NCBI GenBank assembly: GCA_005888335.1
Contig: VAWY01000126.1
Location: 62,001 to 126,000 of the forward strand
Source: Actinomycetota bacterium
GTDB lineage: Bacteria; Actinomycetota; Thermoleophilia; Solirubrobacterales; Solirubrobacteraceae
Length of the DNA stretch: 64,000 nucleotides
Reading direction: 5' to 3'
Shown here: positions 42,728 through 51,061 of the stretch, piece by piece
Numbering within the stretch: the stretch's first letter is position 1
Layout of the letters: every line of letters starts with the position of its first letter
Program-made: the position numbers and the translations under genes
The notes under the pieces: model-generated
Seen by the model: only the letters and a program-made list of their open reading frames with translations
Databases searched by the model: none
What the model was told of the DNA's origin: nothing

Positions 42728-43447
42728 ATGGACGCTCTGATTCTGGCGGCCGGCCAGGGCAGCCGGCTCAAACGGGGTTGCCCGAAGTGCCTGATCGAGA
42801 TCGGCGGCCGGCCGCTCATCCACCGCCAGCTCGACGCCCTGTACGGAGCAGGCGTCGACCGCGTCATCGTCGTCGCCGGCTACCAGATCGGTCGCGTGCG
42901 GCGCGCCCTGCCGTCCGACGCCGTGATCGTTCCCAACCGCCTCTACGCGGACACCAACAGCCTCTACTCGTTCTGGCTGGCGCGCGGGGAGGTCGGCAAC
43001 GACGTGCTCGTGCTCAACAGCGACGTGCTCTTCCCCTCGCTGCTCGCCGACCTGCTCGCACGCTGGCGGGGCAGCGCGCTGGCCTACGACTCGCGCTCGG
43101 GCGAGGACGAGGAGCACATGAAGGTCGCCGTCCGCCGCGGCGCGCTGGAGGCGATGAGCAAGTCGCTGCCGCCCGCGCGCACCGCGGGCGAGAACGTCGG
43201 GTCGATCCGCCTGTCGGGCGCGGCCACGCGCGCCGCGTTCGACGCGGCGCACCGGCTGGTGGCCGCCGGGCGGTCGCGCGACTGGCTGGCGTCGGCGATC
43301 GAGCGGGCGGCGCGCGCGCACCGGCTGCAGTGCCTGGACGTCGCCGGGCTGCCCTGGGTGGAGATCGACTTCCCCGAGGACCTCGCGTACGCGCGCGCGT
43401 GCGTCGCGCCCGCGATCGACAGGCTGGAGTCCGCCGTGGCGGCGTGA
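42728..43447 (+). CDS. Sugar/phosphocholine-type nucleotidyltransferase (LicC-like)
   Basis: A 239-residue protein. The nucleotide-binding signature LILAAGQGSRLKRGCPKCLIEIGG opens the fold (residues 4-27). VVAGYQIGRVRRAL, then YADTNSLYSFWLARGEVGNDVLVLNSDVLF are close to LicC and 2-aminoethylphosphonate cytidylyltransferase-type proteins ('NN.YSLw'). It should make a CDP- or other NDP-activated headgroup or sugar. It is the first gene of the cassette; its stop overlaps the next ATG (TGATG). Confidence 0.82.
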   Translation: MDALILAAGQGSRLKRGCPKCLIEIGGRPLIHRQLDALYGAGVDRVIVVAGYQIGRVRRALPSDAVIVPNRLYADTNSLYSFWLARGEVGNDVLVLNSDVLFPSLLADLLARWRGSALAYDSRSGEDEEHMKVAVRRGALEAMSKSLPPARTAGENVGSIRLSGAATRAAFDAAHRLVAAGRSRDWLASAIERAARAHRLQCLDVAGLPWVEIDFPEDLAYARACVAPAIDRLESAVAA

Positions 43448-44514
43448 TGTCGAGCGTGCTGTTCACCGGCTACGCCCCGGTGCACTACGCGTGCTTCCGG
43501 CCGCTGCACGCCGAGCTGGAGCGCATCGAGGGCGTCGACGTCCGCGTCGCCGGCGGCACGCGCCGGCGCGGCGACGACGGCGAGTACGTCTACGACGCCG
43601 ACGCGATGTACGGGCCGTTCGGCATCGACGCCGCGAGCGTGCTGACCGTCGACGAGCTCGCCGAGCTCGACGTCGACGCGCTCTTCTGCGCGAACACGAA
43701 CGCGATCGCGCCGCGCTCCGCCGGGCGCACGATCGAGATCTTCCACGGGCTGTCGTTCCGCAACCTGTGCGTGCGCGAGGAGAACGCCGGCAAGGACGCC
43801 TACTTCCTGCTCGGCCCGTACATGCGCCGCGCGTTCGCCCGCAGCGGACTGCTCGACGCCGGCGACCCGCGCGGTGTGGCCGTCGGCTTCCCCAAGACCG
43901 ACCCGCTCCTGGACGGCCGCCTGGACCGCGACGCGATCCTCGCCGCCGAGGGGCTCTCCGGCGAGCGCCCGGTCGTCCTCTACGCGCCGACGGGCGCCAA
44001 GCGCAACTCGCTGGAGACGATGGGCGAGGAGGTGCTGCGCCGCCTGCGGGACTGGGGAGCCGTCGACGTGCTCGTCAAGCTCCACGACCATCCGAAGAAG
44101 GCGATCGACTGGCCGGCGCGCCTCGCGCCCCTGGAGGGGGAGCACCTGCGCCTCGCCCGCACGCCCGACGTCGTCGAGTGCCTGTTCGCCGCCGACCTGC
44201 TGATCAGCGACGCCTCGTCGGTCGTCAACGAGTACGCGCTGCTCGACCGCCCGATCGTCTTCCTCGACGTCCCGGAGCTGCTGGCCGCCGCCCGCGACCG
44301 CGAGGGCTCGGCGCTCGACCTCGACACCTGGGGGCGGCGGGGCGGCGAGGTCGTCGCGGAACCCGCCGAGGTCGTCGGCGCCGTGGCGCGCGGGCTCGAG
44401 CACCCCGAGCGCCGCTCGGAGGTCCGCGGCGCGATCGCCGCCGACCTCTTCTACAACCCCGGCCACGCGACGGACGCAGCGATGGGCTGGGTGCGCGAGG
44501 AGCTGCTCGCGTGA
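43447..44514 (+). CDS. CDP-glycerol glycerophosphotransferase-like protein (TagB/TagF family)
   Basis: A 355-residue protein. It has the GT-B type arrangement of the family: IEIFHGLSFRNLCV (the 'HG' motif), VLYAPTGAKRN ('yaPT.R'), LVKLHDHPKK (HP-containing loop), and DLLISDASSVVNEYALLDRPIVFLD ('D.LItDySSv..dfall.kP'). Such enzymes transfer glycerol-phosphate or a related phospho-group to a wall or membrane glycopolymer. It fits with the upstream cytidylyltransferase: one activates, the other transfers. Confidence 0.86.
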   Translation: MSSVLFTGYAPVHYACFRPLHAELERIEGVDVRVAGGTRRRGDDGEYVYDADAMYGPFGIDAASVLTVDELAELDVDALFCANTNAIAPRSAGRTIEIFHGLSFRNLCVREENAGKDAYFLLGPYMRRAFARSGLLDAGDPRGVAVGFPKTDPLLDGRLDRDAILAAEGLSGERPVVLYAPTGAKRNSLETMGEEVLRRLRDWGAVDVLVKLHDHPKKAIDWPARLAPLEGEHLRLARTPDVVECLFAADLLISDASSVVNEYALLDRPIVFLDVPELLAAARDREGSALDLDTWGRRGGEVVAEPAEVVGAVARGLEHPERRSEVRGAIAADLFYNPGHATDAAMGWVREELLA

Positions 44515-45551
44515 AGGGGGAGCGCCTCCCCCGCCGCGTCGCGCGCGTCGGGCGCCGCCTGTGGCCGTCGATTCGCCGCCACCGCCGCTGGCTGGCCACC
44601 GGCACCATCGGGACGCTGTTCGTCGTCGCCTGCCGCCTCGCGTACCCGTGGCCGCTGCGCGGCGTGCTCGAGGTCGCCTTCAAGCACCGGCACAGCGGCG
44701 TCGCCGACCTCGTGCCCGGCAACGGCGACCCGGTGCCCTGGCTCGGCGCCGCGTTCCTGGCCATCGTCCTGGTCCAGGGGCTGGCCGAGCTCGTGCAGCG
44801 CGTCTCGTTCGCCCGCTTCTCGATCGGCCTGACGCGCGACGTGCGCGCCGAGGCGCTGGCCGGCATCGCCCGCGGCCCCGCGCCCGACAGCGACGAGGCC
44901 GGCGACCTCATCGCGCGCCTCATCGGCGACACCTCGCGCTTCAAGTCGGGCCTCAAGGGCGTTCTGATCCGCCTGACGCAGAGCGGCACGTTCTTCCTCG
45001 GCGTCGCCGTCGCGCTCCTGCTCATGGACGCGCTGCTCGGGCTCGTGTTCCTCGCCGGCGGCGCGCTCATCCTCACCATCTCCGGCCTCGGCGCGGCGCG
45101 CACCAACCGCGTCGCCAAGCGGCTGCGCAAGAAGGAGGGCAAGCTCGCCGGGCGCATGCACGCCTCGCTCGCCGGGGACGTCGAGCAGATGGGCGAGCTC
45201 GACGAAGCGGAGCGGCGCGCCGGGCACGCGGAAGCCAAGACCACGCGGATGGAGGGCGTGACGATCGTCGCCGTCCACGCCGTGCTCGGCCTCACGGTCG
45301 TGTCGATCCTGGCGCTCGGCGGCGGCGCCGTGCGCTCGGGGCGGATGCAGGCCGCCGACCTCTTCACCGTGCTCTTCTACCTGCTGCAGGTGCACAACCC
45401 GACCGTCCGGCTCGGCCGCCAGGCCATGCGCGTCGGCCGCGTGCTGGCCAGCGCCGAGCGCCTCGTCAAGCTCATGGACCGTCCCGCCGCGCCGGCTCGC
45501 ACGCCCGCGCCGGCGCCCGACGACGTCTTCGCAGCATGGTCCAGGTCCTGA
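44511..45551 (+). CDS. ABC exporter transmembrane domain without an ATPase domain
   Basis: A 346-residue protein with a GTG start. Residues about 20-320 are an ABC exporter type-1 membrane domain: the first helix at about 28-46, RFSIGLTRDVRAEALAGIARGP, IARLIGDTSRFKSGLKGVLIRL, and VLASAERLVKLMDRP, which normally leads straight into the ATPase. Here the protein stops after a short PAPAPDDVF tail. No Walker A, signature or Walker B is present, and the next gene is a HIT protein. A separate ATPase or a non-transport role must be assumed. Confidence 0.85.
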   Translation: MKGERLPRRVARVGRRLWPSIRRHRRWLATGTIGTLFVVACRLAYPWPLRGVLEVAFKHRHSGVADLVPGNGDPVPWLGAAFLAIVLVQGLAELVQRVSFARFSIGLTRDVRAEALAGIARGPAPDSDEAGDLIARLIGDTSRFKSGLKGVLIRLTQSGTFFLGVAVALLLMDALLGLVFLAGGALILTISGLGAARTNRVAKRLRKKEGKLAGRMHASLAGDVEQMGELDEAERRAGHAEAKTTRMEGVTIVAVHAVLGLTVVSILALGGGAVRSGRMQAADLFTVLFYLLQVHNPTVRLGRQAMRVGRVLASAERLVKLMDRPAAPARTPAPAPDDVFAAWSRS

Positions 45552-46018
45552 CCGGCGGCGAATGGTCGGCCCAGCGCGACCCGGTCGCGTTCAGCGCGCG
45601 CCACCGGCCGCTGTTCGCCACCGACCGCTGGGGCGTGCTGCTCCATCGCGACCAGACGTACCTCGGGCGCTCGCTCGTCTACCTGCGCGCGCGCGTCATC
45701 GCCGATCCGCTGGAGGTGACGCGCGACGAGCGCGACGAGCTCTGGGACAAGGTCCTGCCCGACCTCGCGACGGCGCTCGCGGCGGCCTTCGCCCCCGACC
45801 GCCTCAACTACGCGCACCTGGCCAACAAGCGCCATCACGTCCACTGGCACGTGGTGCCGCGCTACGAGCGCGAGCCGGAGCGGCACTTCGCGGGCCGCCG
45901 CTTCGTGGACCGGCGGCCGGGGCAGATCTTCCGGCTCAAGCGCCGCCGCGGCAAGGTGCCCGACGAGGTGCTCGACGCCATCGCCGCCGAGCTGCGCGCG
46001 CACCTGCCGGGCGGCTAG
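45536..46018 (+). CDS. HIT domain protein (histidine-triad hydrolase)
   Basis: A 160-residue protein whose ATG lies inside the end of the previous gene (16-bp overlap). The triad is in LANKRHHVHWHVVPRYE (HxHxH). HIT enzymes hydrolyse or transfer nucleotide monophosphates, so it may recycle the CMP or NMP conjugates made in this cassette; that link is an inference. Its TAG stop is also the left end of a 33-bp palindrome. Confidence 0.85.
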   Translation: MVQVLTGGEWSAQRDPVAFSARHRPLFATDRWGVLLHRDQTYLGRSLVYLRARVIADPLEVTRDERDELWDKVLPDLATALAAAFAPDRLNYAHLANKRHHVHWHVVPRYEREPERHFAGRRFVDRRPGQIFRLKRRRGKVPDEVLDAIAAELRAHLPGG

Positions 46019-46048
46019 TACCGGCGTTCGTAAGTACGCGCGGTACTA
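46016..46048. repeat. 33-bp palindromic element containing both stop codons of convergent genes
   Basis: Ends TAGTACCG (46016-46023) and CGGTACTA (46041-46048) are perfect inverted repeats; inside, GCGT and ACGC also pair. The left end provides the TAG of the HIT gene and the right end the TAG of the sugar dehydrogenase gene. Its core (ACCGGCGTTCGTAAGTACG) recurs in the element at 62837-63002. Confidence 0.75.
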
Positions 46049-47548
46049 ACGGAGCACGCTCAGGCGCAGCGCCGCGCTGCGTCCGTTGCCTGCCGCGTCG
46101 ACCGCGCGCACGCGGACGATCAGCGCGACCGAGCGGTGGCGGCGCAGCGACCGGCGCAGCGCGCGCTGGAACGCGCGGGTCAGCGTCAGGCGCACGCCGA
46201 CGCGCGCCCGGGGAGCGAGGGTCCGGTGCGCGAGCGCGGCGCGCCGGTCGAGCCCGCGGGCGCGCAGCGCGGCCGTGCACCGCTCGTCGCAGCTCAGCGT
46301 GACACGGATCGTCCGCCGCGCGCGCTGGCGCCGCGCCGCGGTGAGCCGCACCGTCGGCGCCGTCCGGTCCGGCGCCGCCCCGCTCGCCCCGCCGCCGTTG
46401 ACCGGCGGACCGGCGGGCGGCGCGCCGCCGCCGGGGGCGGGCGCGGACACGGGCGCCGCGCACCCGTTGGAGGCGCCGGAGGTGAGCCGGTACACCGGGC
46501 CGTTCAGCGACGTCGCGTAGACCTCGCCGCACGCGTCCTCGCCGAAGCTCGACAGCGCGGCGACGTGCAGGCCGATCGGCGCGTCGTCGCTTGCGGCGGG
46601 CAGCGTCGCCGCGTACAGGTCGCCCTTGCAGTAGTCGCCGTAGACGTAGCGGCCGGCGAGCTCGGGCAGGTTCGGGTCCCGCACGACGTAGCCGCCGGTG
46701 ATCGAGCACCAGCCGGCGGTGTGCGTGTGCGTGACGACCGGGAAGGTGAAGCCGGGCGGCGGGTTGGTCACCGGGGTGTGCGTGCTGAAGTCCTCGTTGC
46801 CCTCGAAGCGGTTCCAGCCGTAGTTGGCGCCCTGCCCGCGGGCGGGCGCGGCGGCGAAGTCGATCTCCTCGACGCGGTCCTGGCCCACGTCGCCGATGAC
46901 GAGGTCGCCGGTCTGGCGGTCGAACGAGAACCGCCACGGGTTGCGCAGCCCGATCGCGAAGGCGGACGGGCGGGCCAGCGGGTCGCGCGGGTCGATGCGC
47001 AGCAGCTTGCCGAGCAGGCTCGACGGGTTCTGGGCGTTGTTGTGCGGGTCGCCCCCGCCGCCGCCGTCTCCCGTCCCGGCGTAGAGCACGCCGTCGGGCC
47101 CGAACTGCAGCTGGCCGCCGTTGTGGTTGCCGAACTCGCGGTGGTTGATGGTGAACAGCGTCCGCTGGTAGGCCGGGTCGGCGACGTCGGGGTCTGCCGA
47201 CCGGCGCAGCTCGTCGACCTCGACGTCGCCGGTCGCGTTGGTGAAGTAGGCGTACAAGAGCCCGCTCGCGGCGTAGTCGGACGGGAAGGCGATCGACAGC
47301 AGGCCCTGCTCGCCGCCGGCGACGATCCGGCCCGACACGTCGAGGAACGGCCGCGCGAGCGTCGCGCCGTCGCGCACGACGCGCACCCGGCCGCCCTGCT
47401 CGACCACGAACAGGCGCCCGTCGCCCGGCGGGGAGGTGACGTAGGTCGGCGACGAGAACGTGCCGACCTGCGCGAGCGTGACCGGCGCGGCGCGCGCCGC
47501 GGGGGCCAGCGCGAAAAAGGCGAGAAGGAGCGTCCCTGCTCGACGCAC
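46046..47548 (-). CDS. Secreted PQQ-dependent aldose/sorbosone dehydrogenase-like protein
   Basis: A 500-residue exported protein with a GTG start and a signal peptide (1-20, ending AARA). Residues about 25-375 form a six-bladed propeller of the soluble glucose dehydrogenase (GSDH) family: PTYVTSPPGDGRLFVVEQGG, HNGGQLQFGPDGVLYAGTGDGGGGGDP, and GLRNPWRFSFDRQTGDLVIGDVGQ. After a Gly/Pro linker (about 378-398) comes a Ca-binding-like or Ig-like basic domain. It probably oxidises sugars outside the membrane, provided PQQ is available. Confidence 0.88.
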   Translation of the reverse strand: MRRAGTLLLAFFALAPAARAAPVTLAQVGTFSSPTYVTSPPGDGRLFVVEQGGRVRVVRDGATLARPFLDVSGRIVAGGEQGLLSIAFPSDYAASGLLYAYFTNATGDVEVDELRRSADPDVADPAYQRTLFTINHREFGNHNGGQLQFGPDGVLYAGTGDGGGGGDPHNNAQNPSSLLGKLLRIDPRDPLARPSAFAIGLRNPWRFSFDRQTGDLVIGDVGQDRVEEIDFAAAPARGQGANYGWNRFEGNEDFSTHTPVTNPPPGFTFPVVTHTHTAGWCSITGGYVVRDPNLPELAGRYVYGDYCKGDLYAATLPAASDDAPIGLHVAALSSFGEDACGEVYATSLNGPVYRLTSGASNGCAAPVSAPAPGGGAPPAGPPVNGGGASGAAPDRTAPTVRLTAARRQRARRTIRVTLSCDERCTAALRARGLDRRAALAHRTLAPRARVGVRLTLTRAFQRALRRSLRRHRSVALIVRVRAVDAAGNGRSAALRLSVLR

Positions 47549-47569
47549 GGCGGCAGTCTTGCAGGCTGC

Positions 47570-48370
47570 CTAGGCGGGCTGGGTGCGCTTGGCGCGCCGC
47601 AGCGCCCGCCGCTGCTCGCGCAGCCGCGCCGCGATGCCGCGCCGCCCGTGCTGCTCGAGCCCGGCGTACATCTCCTTGATGTGCCCGAAGATCTCGTCGG
47701 CGACCTCCTGCTGGCGCTCGCGCGACGGCGAGACCTCGCGCGGGAACGTCAACGGCTCGCCGTACTGGACCACCGCCTTCGGGAACTGCAGCCGCTTCCA
47801 GTTGCGGATCTTCGACGAGCCGAAGATCGCGACGGGCACGACGGGCGCGCCGGACTCCAGCACGAGACGGCCGATGCCCGGGCGGGCGCGCTCGGACAGC
47901 TTGCCGGTTCGCGAGCGCCCGGCCTCGGGGTACATGACGACGCAGGCCCCGCGCTCGAGGATCCCCTCGGCGGTGATGAAGGCCTCGTCGTCGTGCGCGC
48001 CGCGGCGGACGGGGAACACGCCGCCGTGGGTGTAGATCCACTGCATCGGCGGCGTGAAGAGCTGCGACTTGGCCATGAACCGGACGCGCCGGCGGATGAA
48101 CATGCCGACGAGGAAGTGGTCCATGAACGAGAAGTGGTTGGGCGCCACGATGACCTTGCCCGACGAGGGCACGTGCTCGGCGCCCAGGCAGCGGGCGCGG
48201 AACGCGGTGTAGCCGTAGAGCGTGGTGAGCACGCGCACGACCTCGTAGACCCAGTCGGGCTCGCGCGTGCGCGCGCGCTCGTGGAAGCGGTCGAAGTGCT
48301 CGGCTGGGCGCGGGTCCTTGTAGACCTGCTCCTTCATCGGGGCGAGGTCGTCGGGCGGAGGTGAGGTCAT
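47570..48370 (-). CDS. plsC: 1-acyl-sn-glycerol-3-phosphate acyltransferase (PlsC family)
   Basis: A 266-residue acyltransferase. The catalytic HX4D is in APNHFSFMDHF, the second motif in GGVFPVRRGAHDD, the third in YPEAGRSRTGKL ('PEG.RSR' with Ala for Gly), and the fourth in VVPVAIFGSS. It should acylate lysophosphatidic acid in phospholipid synthesis. It starts 11 bp after glpK, so glycerol phosphate production and acylation are coupled in one operon. A Met 11 codons in is an alternative start. Confidence 0.87.
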   Translation of the reverse strand: MTSPPPDDLAPMKEQVYKDPRPAEHFDRFHERARTREPDWVYEVVRVLTTLYGYTAFRARCLGAEHVPSSGKVIVAPNHFSFMDHFLVGMFIRRRVRFMAKSQLFTPPMQWIYTHGGVFPVRRGAHDDEAFITAEGILERGACVVMYPEAGRSRTGKLSERARPGIGRLVLESGAPVVPVAIFGSSKIRNWKRLQFPKAVVQYGEPLTFPREVSPSRERQQEVADEIFGHIKEMYAGLEQHGRRGIAARLREQRRALRRAKRTQPA

Positions 48371-48381
48371 CTTGCCTGAAG

Positions 48382-49866
48382 TTACCCCGCCGCCCAGCCG
48401 CGGGCACGCTCGAGCGCGCGCCGCCACCCGGCGAGCAGCTCCTCGCGAGCCGTGCCGTCCAGCTTCGGCTCGTAGCGCGCGCGCTCGCGCCACGCCTTGG
48501 AGACGCGATCGAGCGTCCACACCCCCGCCCCCACCCCGGCCAGCGACGCGGCGCCGAACGCCGTCGTCTCCGCCACCTCGGGCACGACGACGGGGGTCCC
48601 GAGGACATCGGCCTGGAACTGCATGAGCCAGGCGTTGACGGTGGCGCCGCCGTCGGCCTTGAGCTCGCGCAGCGGCTCGGCGCCGACGTCCTCCATCGCG
48701 CGCACCGCGTCGACGGTCTGGTAGGCGATCGCCTCCAGCGTCGCGCGCGCGAGATGCGCGCGCGTGCTCCCGCGCGTCAGGCCGACGATCGTCCCGCGGG
48801 CGTAGGGATCCCAGTGCGGCGAGCCGAGGCCGGTCAGCGCGGGCACGAAGTAGACGCCGTCGTTGGTGTCCAGCGACGCCGCCAGCGCCTCGGTCTCGTC
48901 GGCGCGCGCGATCACCCCGAGGCCGTCGCGCAGCCACTGCACGCCCGCGCCGGTCACGAAGATCGCCGCCTCGAGCGCGTACGTCGTGCGCCGGCCGATC
49001 TGCAGCGCGATCGTCGTCAGCAGCCCCTCGGGCGCCGGGGGCGCGGTGTTGCCCTCGTTGAGCAGCACGAACGAGCCGGTGCCGTAGGTGTTCTTGCCCT
49101 GCCCGGGGTCCAGGCAGGCCTGCCCGACGAGCGCGGCCTGCTGGTCGCCGGCCACGCCCGCCACCGGCACGCCGTCGAAGCCGGGCAGCGCGCCGGCGCG
49201 CGTCGCGCCGAAGCTCCCGCAGCTCGGGCGGATCTCGGGCAGCGCGCGCTCGGGGATGTCGCCGAGCATGGCCAGCAGGTCGCCGTCCCAGGCGCAACGG
49301 TGGATGTCGCACAGCAGCGTGCGCGACGCGTTCGTCGCGTCGGTGGCGAACTCGCCGGTCAGGTTGTAGACGACCCACGCGTCGACGGTCCCGAACACCG
49401 CGCGTCCCTCGCGCGCGCGCTGGGCCAGCCCGTCGACGTTGCGCAGCAGCCACTCGATCTTCGTGCCGCTGAAGTACGGGTCGAGCACGAGCCCCGTGCG
49501 CTCGCGCACCATCGGCTCGTGGCCGGCGCGGCGCAGCTCCTCGCAGCGGCGCGCGGTGCGGCGGTCCTGCCAGACCAGCGCGCGGTGCAGCGGCTCGCCG
49601 CTCGCCGGATCCCACGCGCAGACGGTCTCGCGCTGGTTGGTGATCCCGATCGCGGCGAGCTCGCCCTCCCCCACGCCGGCGTCCGCGAGCGCGTCGACGG
49701 CGACCGCGCGCGTGACCTCCCACAGCTCGGCGGCGTCGTGCTCGACCCAGCCCGGGCGCGGGAAGTGCTGGGTGAACTCGCGGTACGCCCGGCCGGCGAG
49801 CGCGCCCTCGAGGTCGAAGACGAGGCAGGTGGTCCCGGTGGTGCCCTGGTCGATCGCGAGCAGCAC
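48382..49866 (-). CDS. glpK: Glycerol kinase
   Basis: A 494-residue FGGY-family kinase with a GTG start. Signatures are IDQGTTGTTCLVFDLEG (phosphate 1), ITNQRETVCAWDP (the 'NQRET' substrate motif), WLLRNVDG, VAGDQQAALVGQACLDPGQGKNTYGTG, and LKADGGATVNAWLMQFQADVLG. It phosphorylates glycerol to sn-glycerol-3-phosphate. No GlpF transporter or GlpD is close by. The upstream 281-bp region has an inverted repeat that may be regulatory. Confidence 0.95.
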   Translation of the reverse strand: MLLAIDQGTTGTTCLVFDLEGALAGRAYREFTQHFPRPGWVEHDAAELWEVTRAVAVDALADAGVGEGELAAIGITNQRETVCAWDPASGEPLHRALVWQDRRTARRCEELRRAGHEPMVRERTGLVLDPYFSGTKIEWLLRNVDGLAQRAREGRAVFGTVDAWVVYNLTGEFATDATNASRTLLCDIHRCAWDGDLLAMLGDIPERALPEIRPSCGSFGATRAGALPGFDGVPVAGVAGDQQAALVGQACLDPGQGKNTYGTGSFVLLNEGNTAPPAPEGLLTTIALQIGRRTTYALEAAIFVTGAGVQWLRDGLGVIARADETEALAASLDTNDGVYFVPALTGLGSPHWDPYARGTIVGLTRGSTRAHLARATLEAIAYQTVDAVRAMEDVGAEPLRELKADGGATVNAWLMQFQADVLGTPVVVPEVAETTAFGAASLAGVGAGVWTLDRVSKAWRERARYEPKLDGTAREELLAGWRRALERARGWAAG

Positions 49867-49881
49867 GGCCGCCGGAGCCTA

Positions 49882-49960
49882 GATGACTGATTCCACGACC
49901 CTCGCACCCGGCTGACCGCGCCTCGACCATCCGGGCACGACGGCCGCGGAATCAATCATC
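49882..49960. other. Long-spaced inverted repeat upstream of glpK
   Basis: GATGACTGATTCC (49882-49894) and GGAATCAATCATC (49948-49960) are inverted repeats over 13 bp with one mismatch, 53 bp apart. They are noticeably AT-richer than the surroundings and begin 15 bp before the glpK start. They could form a DNA-looping operator, a leader stem or a small mobile remnant. The rest of the gap (to 50147) shows no gene. Confidence 0.5.
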
Positions 49961-50147
49961 TTGGGGACTGCCGGGCGACGGGTTGTCCCACCCCGCCGCC
50001 CGGCGATTCTCCCCTATGGCCGCCGGCGTTGGGTCAGTCCGCCGCGGTGTCTGCGTGCCCTGTTCTGCAGGAGGAGACGCGGGGCACCGCCGAGAAGCTA
50101 CGGGCGGCGGCGCGGGTCGCCCACCGACCGCTGGGCACAAGCCGTTC

Positions 50148-50825
50148 CTACCGCCGGTCGAGGACCACCGCGACGAAGTCGGCGAGCTGCCGGCCGCGGT
50201 GCAGGAATCCCCGCAGCGTGCGGCCCGTGGCGCGGTGCTCGAGGTCCAGCGGGACCTCGACGACCCGGAATCCGGCGCGCGCGGCGTCGACGGTCATGCC
50301 GATCTCCATGCCGAAGCGCGGCGCGAAGGGGACGACGACCGGCAGGACCTCGCCGCGCATCGCGCGCTGGCCGGAGATCGGGGCCTGGAGGTCGAGGCCG
50401 GCGAGGCTGCGGACGGCCCAGCGGGCGAAGCCGACCGCGGCGCCGACGCCGCCGCCGACGCGACGAGCGAAAGCGGCGACCGCGAGGTCCGCTCGCCCGT
50501 CCGCGACCGCCGCGGCGAGCTCGGGCAGGTAGCGGGCGCTCGCGCCCAGGTCCCCGTCGCACAGCACCACGACCGGCGGGTCGGGCGCCGCCGCCACGTC
50601 GAGAACCCGCCGCGCCGCCGCAGTCATCGCGCCGCCCTTGCCGATGTCGCGGCCGGTCGAGACCACCTCGGCCGACGCGGCGCGCGAGACGTCGGCGGTC
50701 GCGTCGGTCGAGCCGTCGTCGGCCACGATGACCCGCGCGCCGGGGAACGCCTCGCGCAGGGCGGCGAGCGTCGCGGGCAGCCGGTCGGCCTCGTTGTGCG
50801 CGGCGACCAGGACGATCGTTCGCAT
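50148..50825 (-). CDS. Family 2 glycosyltransferase (dolichol-phosphate mannosyltransferase-like)
   Basis: A 225-residue GT-A fold protein. Motifs are VAAHNEADRLPATLAALRE, VIVADDGSTDATADV (nucleotide-binding Asp), and VVLCDGDLGASARYLPEL ('D.D' metal site), then GQRAMRGEVLPVV. It lacks C-terminal membrane helices, so it is a soluble or peripheral enzyme that probably charges a lipid carrier with a sugar. It is divergent from the mini biotin carrier gene with only 23 bp between starts. Confidence 0.85.
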   Translation of the reverse strand: MRTIVLVAAHNEADRLPATLAALREAFPGARVIVADDGSTDATADVSRAASAEVVSTGRDIGKGGAMTAAARRVLDVAAAPDPPVVVLCDGDLGASARYLPELAAAVADGRADLAVAAFARRVGGGVGAAVGFARWAVRSLAGLDLQAPISGQRAMRGEVLPVVVPFAPRFGMEIGMTVDAARAGFRVVEVPLDLEHRATGRTLRGFLHRGRQLADFVAVVLDRR

Positions 50826-50848
50826 GAAGCGGGATAGTCTGCCGCGCC

Positions 50849-51061
50849 ATGTCTGACGTCGAAGCGCACATCACCGGCACCGTGTGGAAGATCGAGTGCC
50901 AGGTGGGAGACAGCATCGAGGAGGGCGAGACCGTCGTCATCCTCGAGTCGATGAAGATGGAGATGCCAGTCGAGGCGGAGGACCCCGGGACCGTCAAGGA
51001 GATCCTCTGCGAGGAGGGCCAGGCGGTGAACGAGGGCGACACGCTCGTCGTCCTCGAGTAA
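50849..51061 (+). CDS. Mini biotin/lipoyl carrier protein
   Basis: A 70-residue protein made of just the biotinyl domain. The lysine to be modified is in LESMKMEMP (ESMKM is the biotin acceptor sequence). GTVWKIECQVGDSIEEGE and VNEGDTLVVLE are the flanking strands. It is likely the free carrier of an acyl-CoA carboxylase such as the carboxyltransferase at 16.3-17.9 kb. The next gene starts on the base after its stop. Its need for biotin fits with the bio operon 3 kb downstream. Confidence 0.9.
   Translation: MSDVEAHITGTVWKIECQVGDSIEEGETVVILESMKMEMPVEAEDPGTVKEILCEEGQAVNEGDTLVVLE

Noticed and set aside
50000..50147. Riboswitch upstream of glpK or downstream of the glycosyltransferase
   Set aside because: No known riboswitch core could be recognised, and the orientation of the two genes leaves no clear leader on the plus strand.
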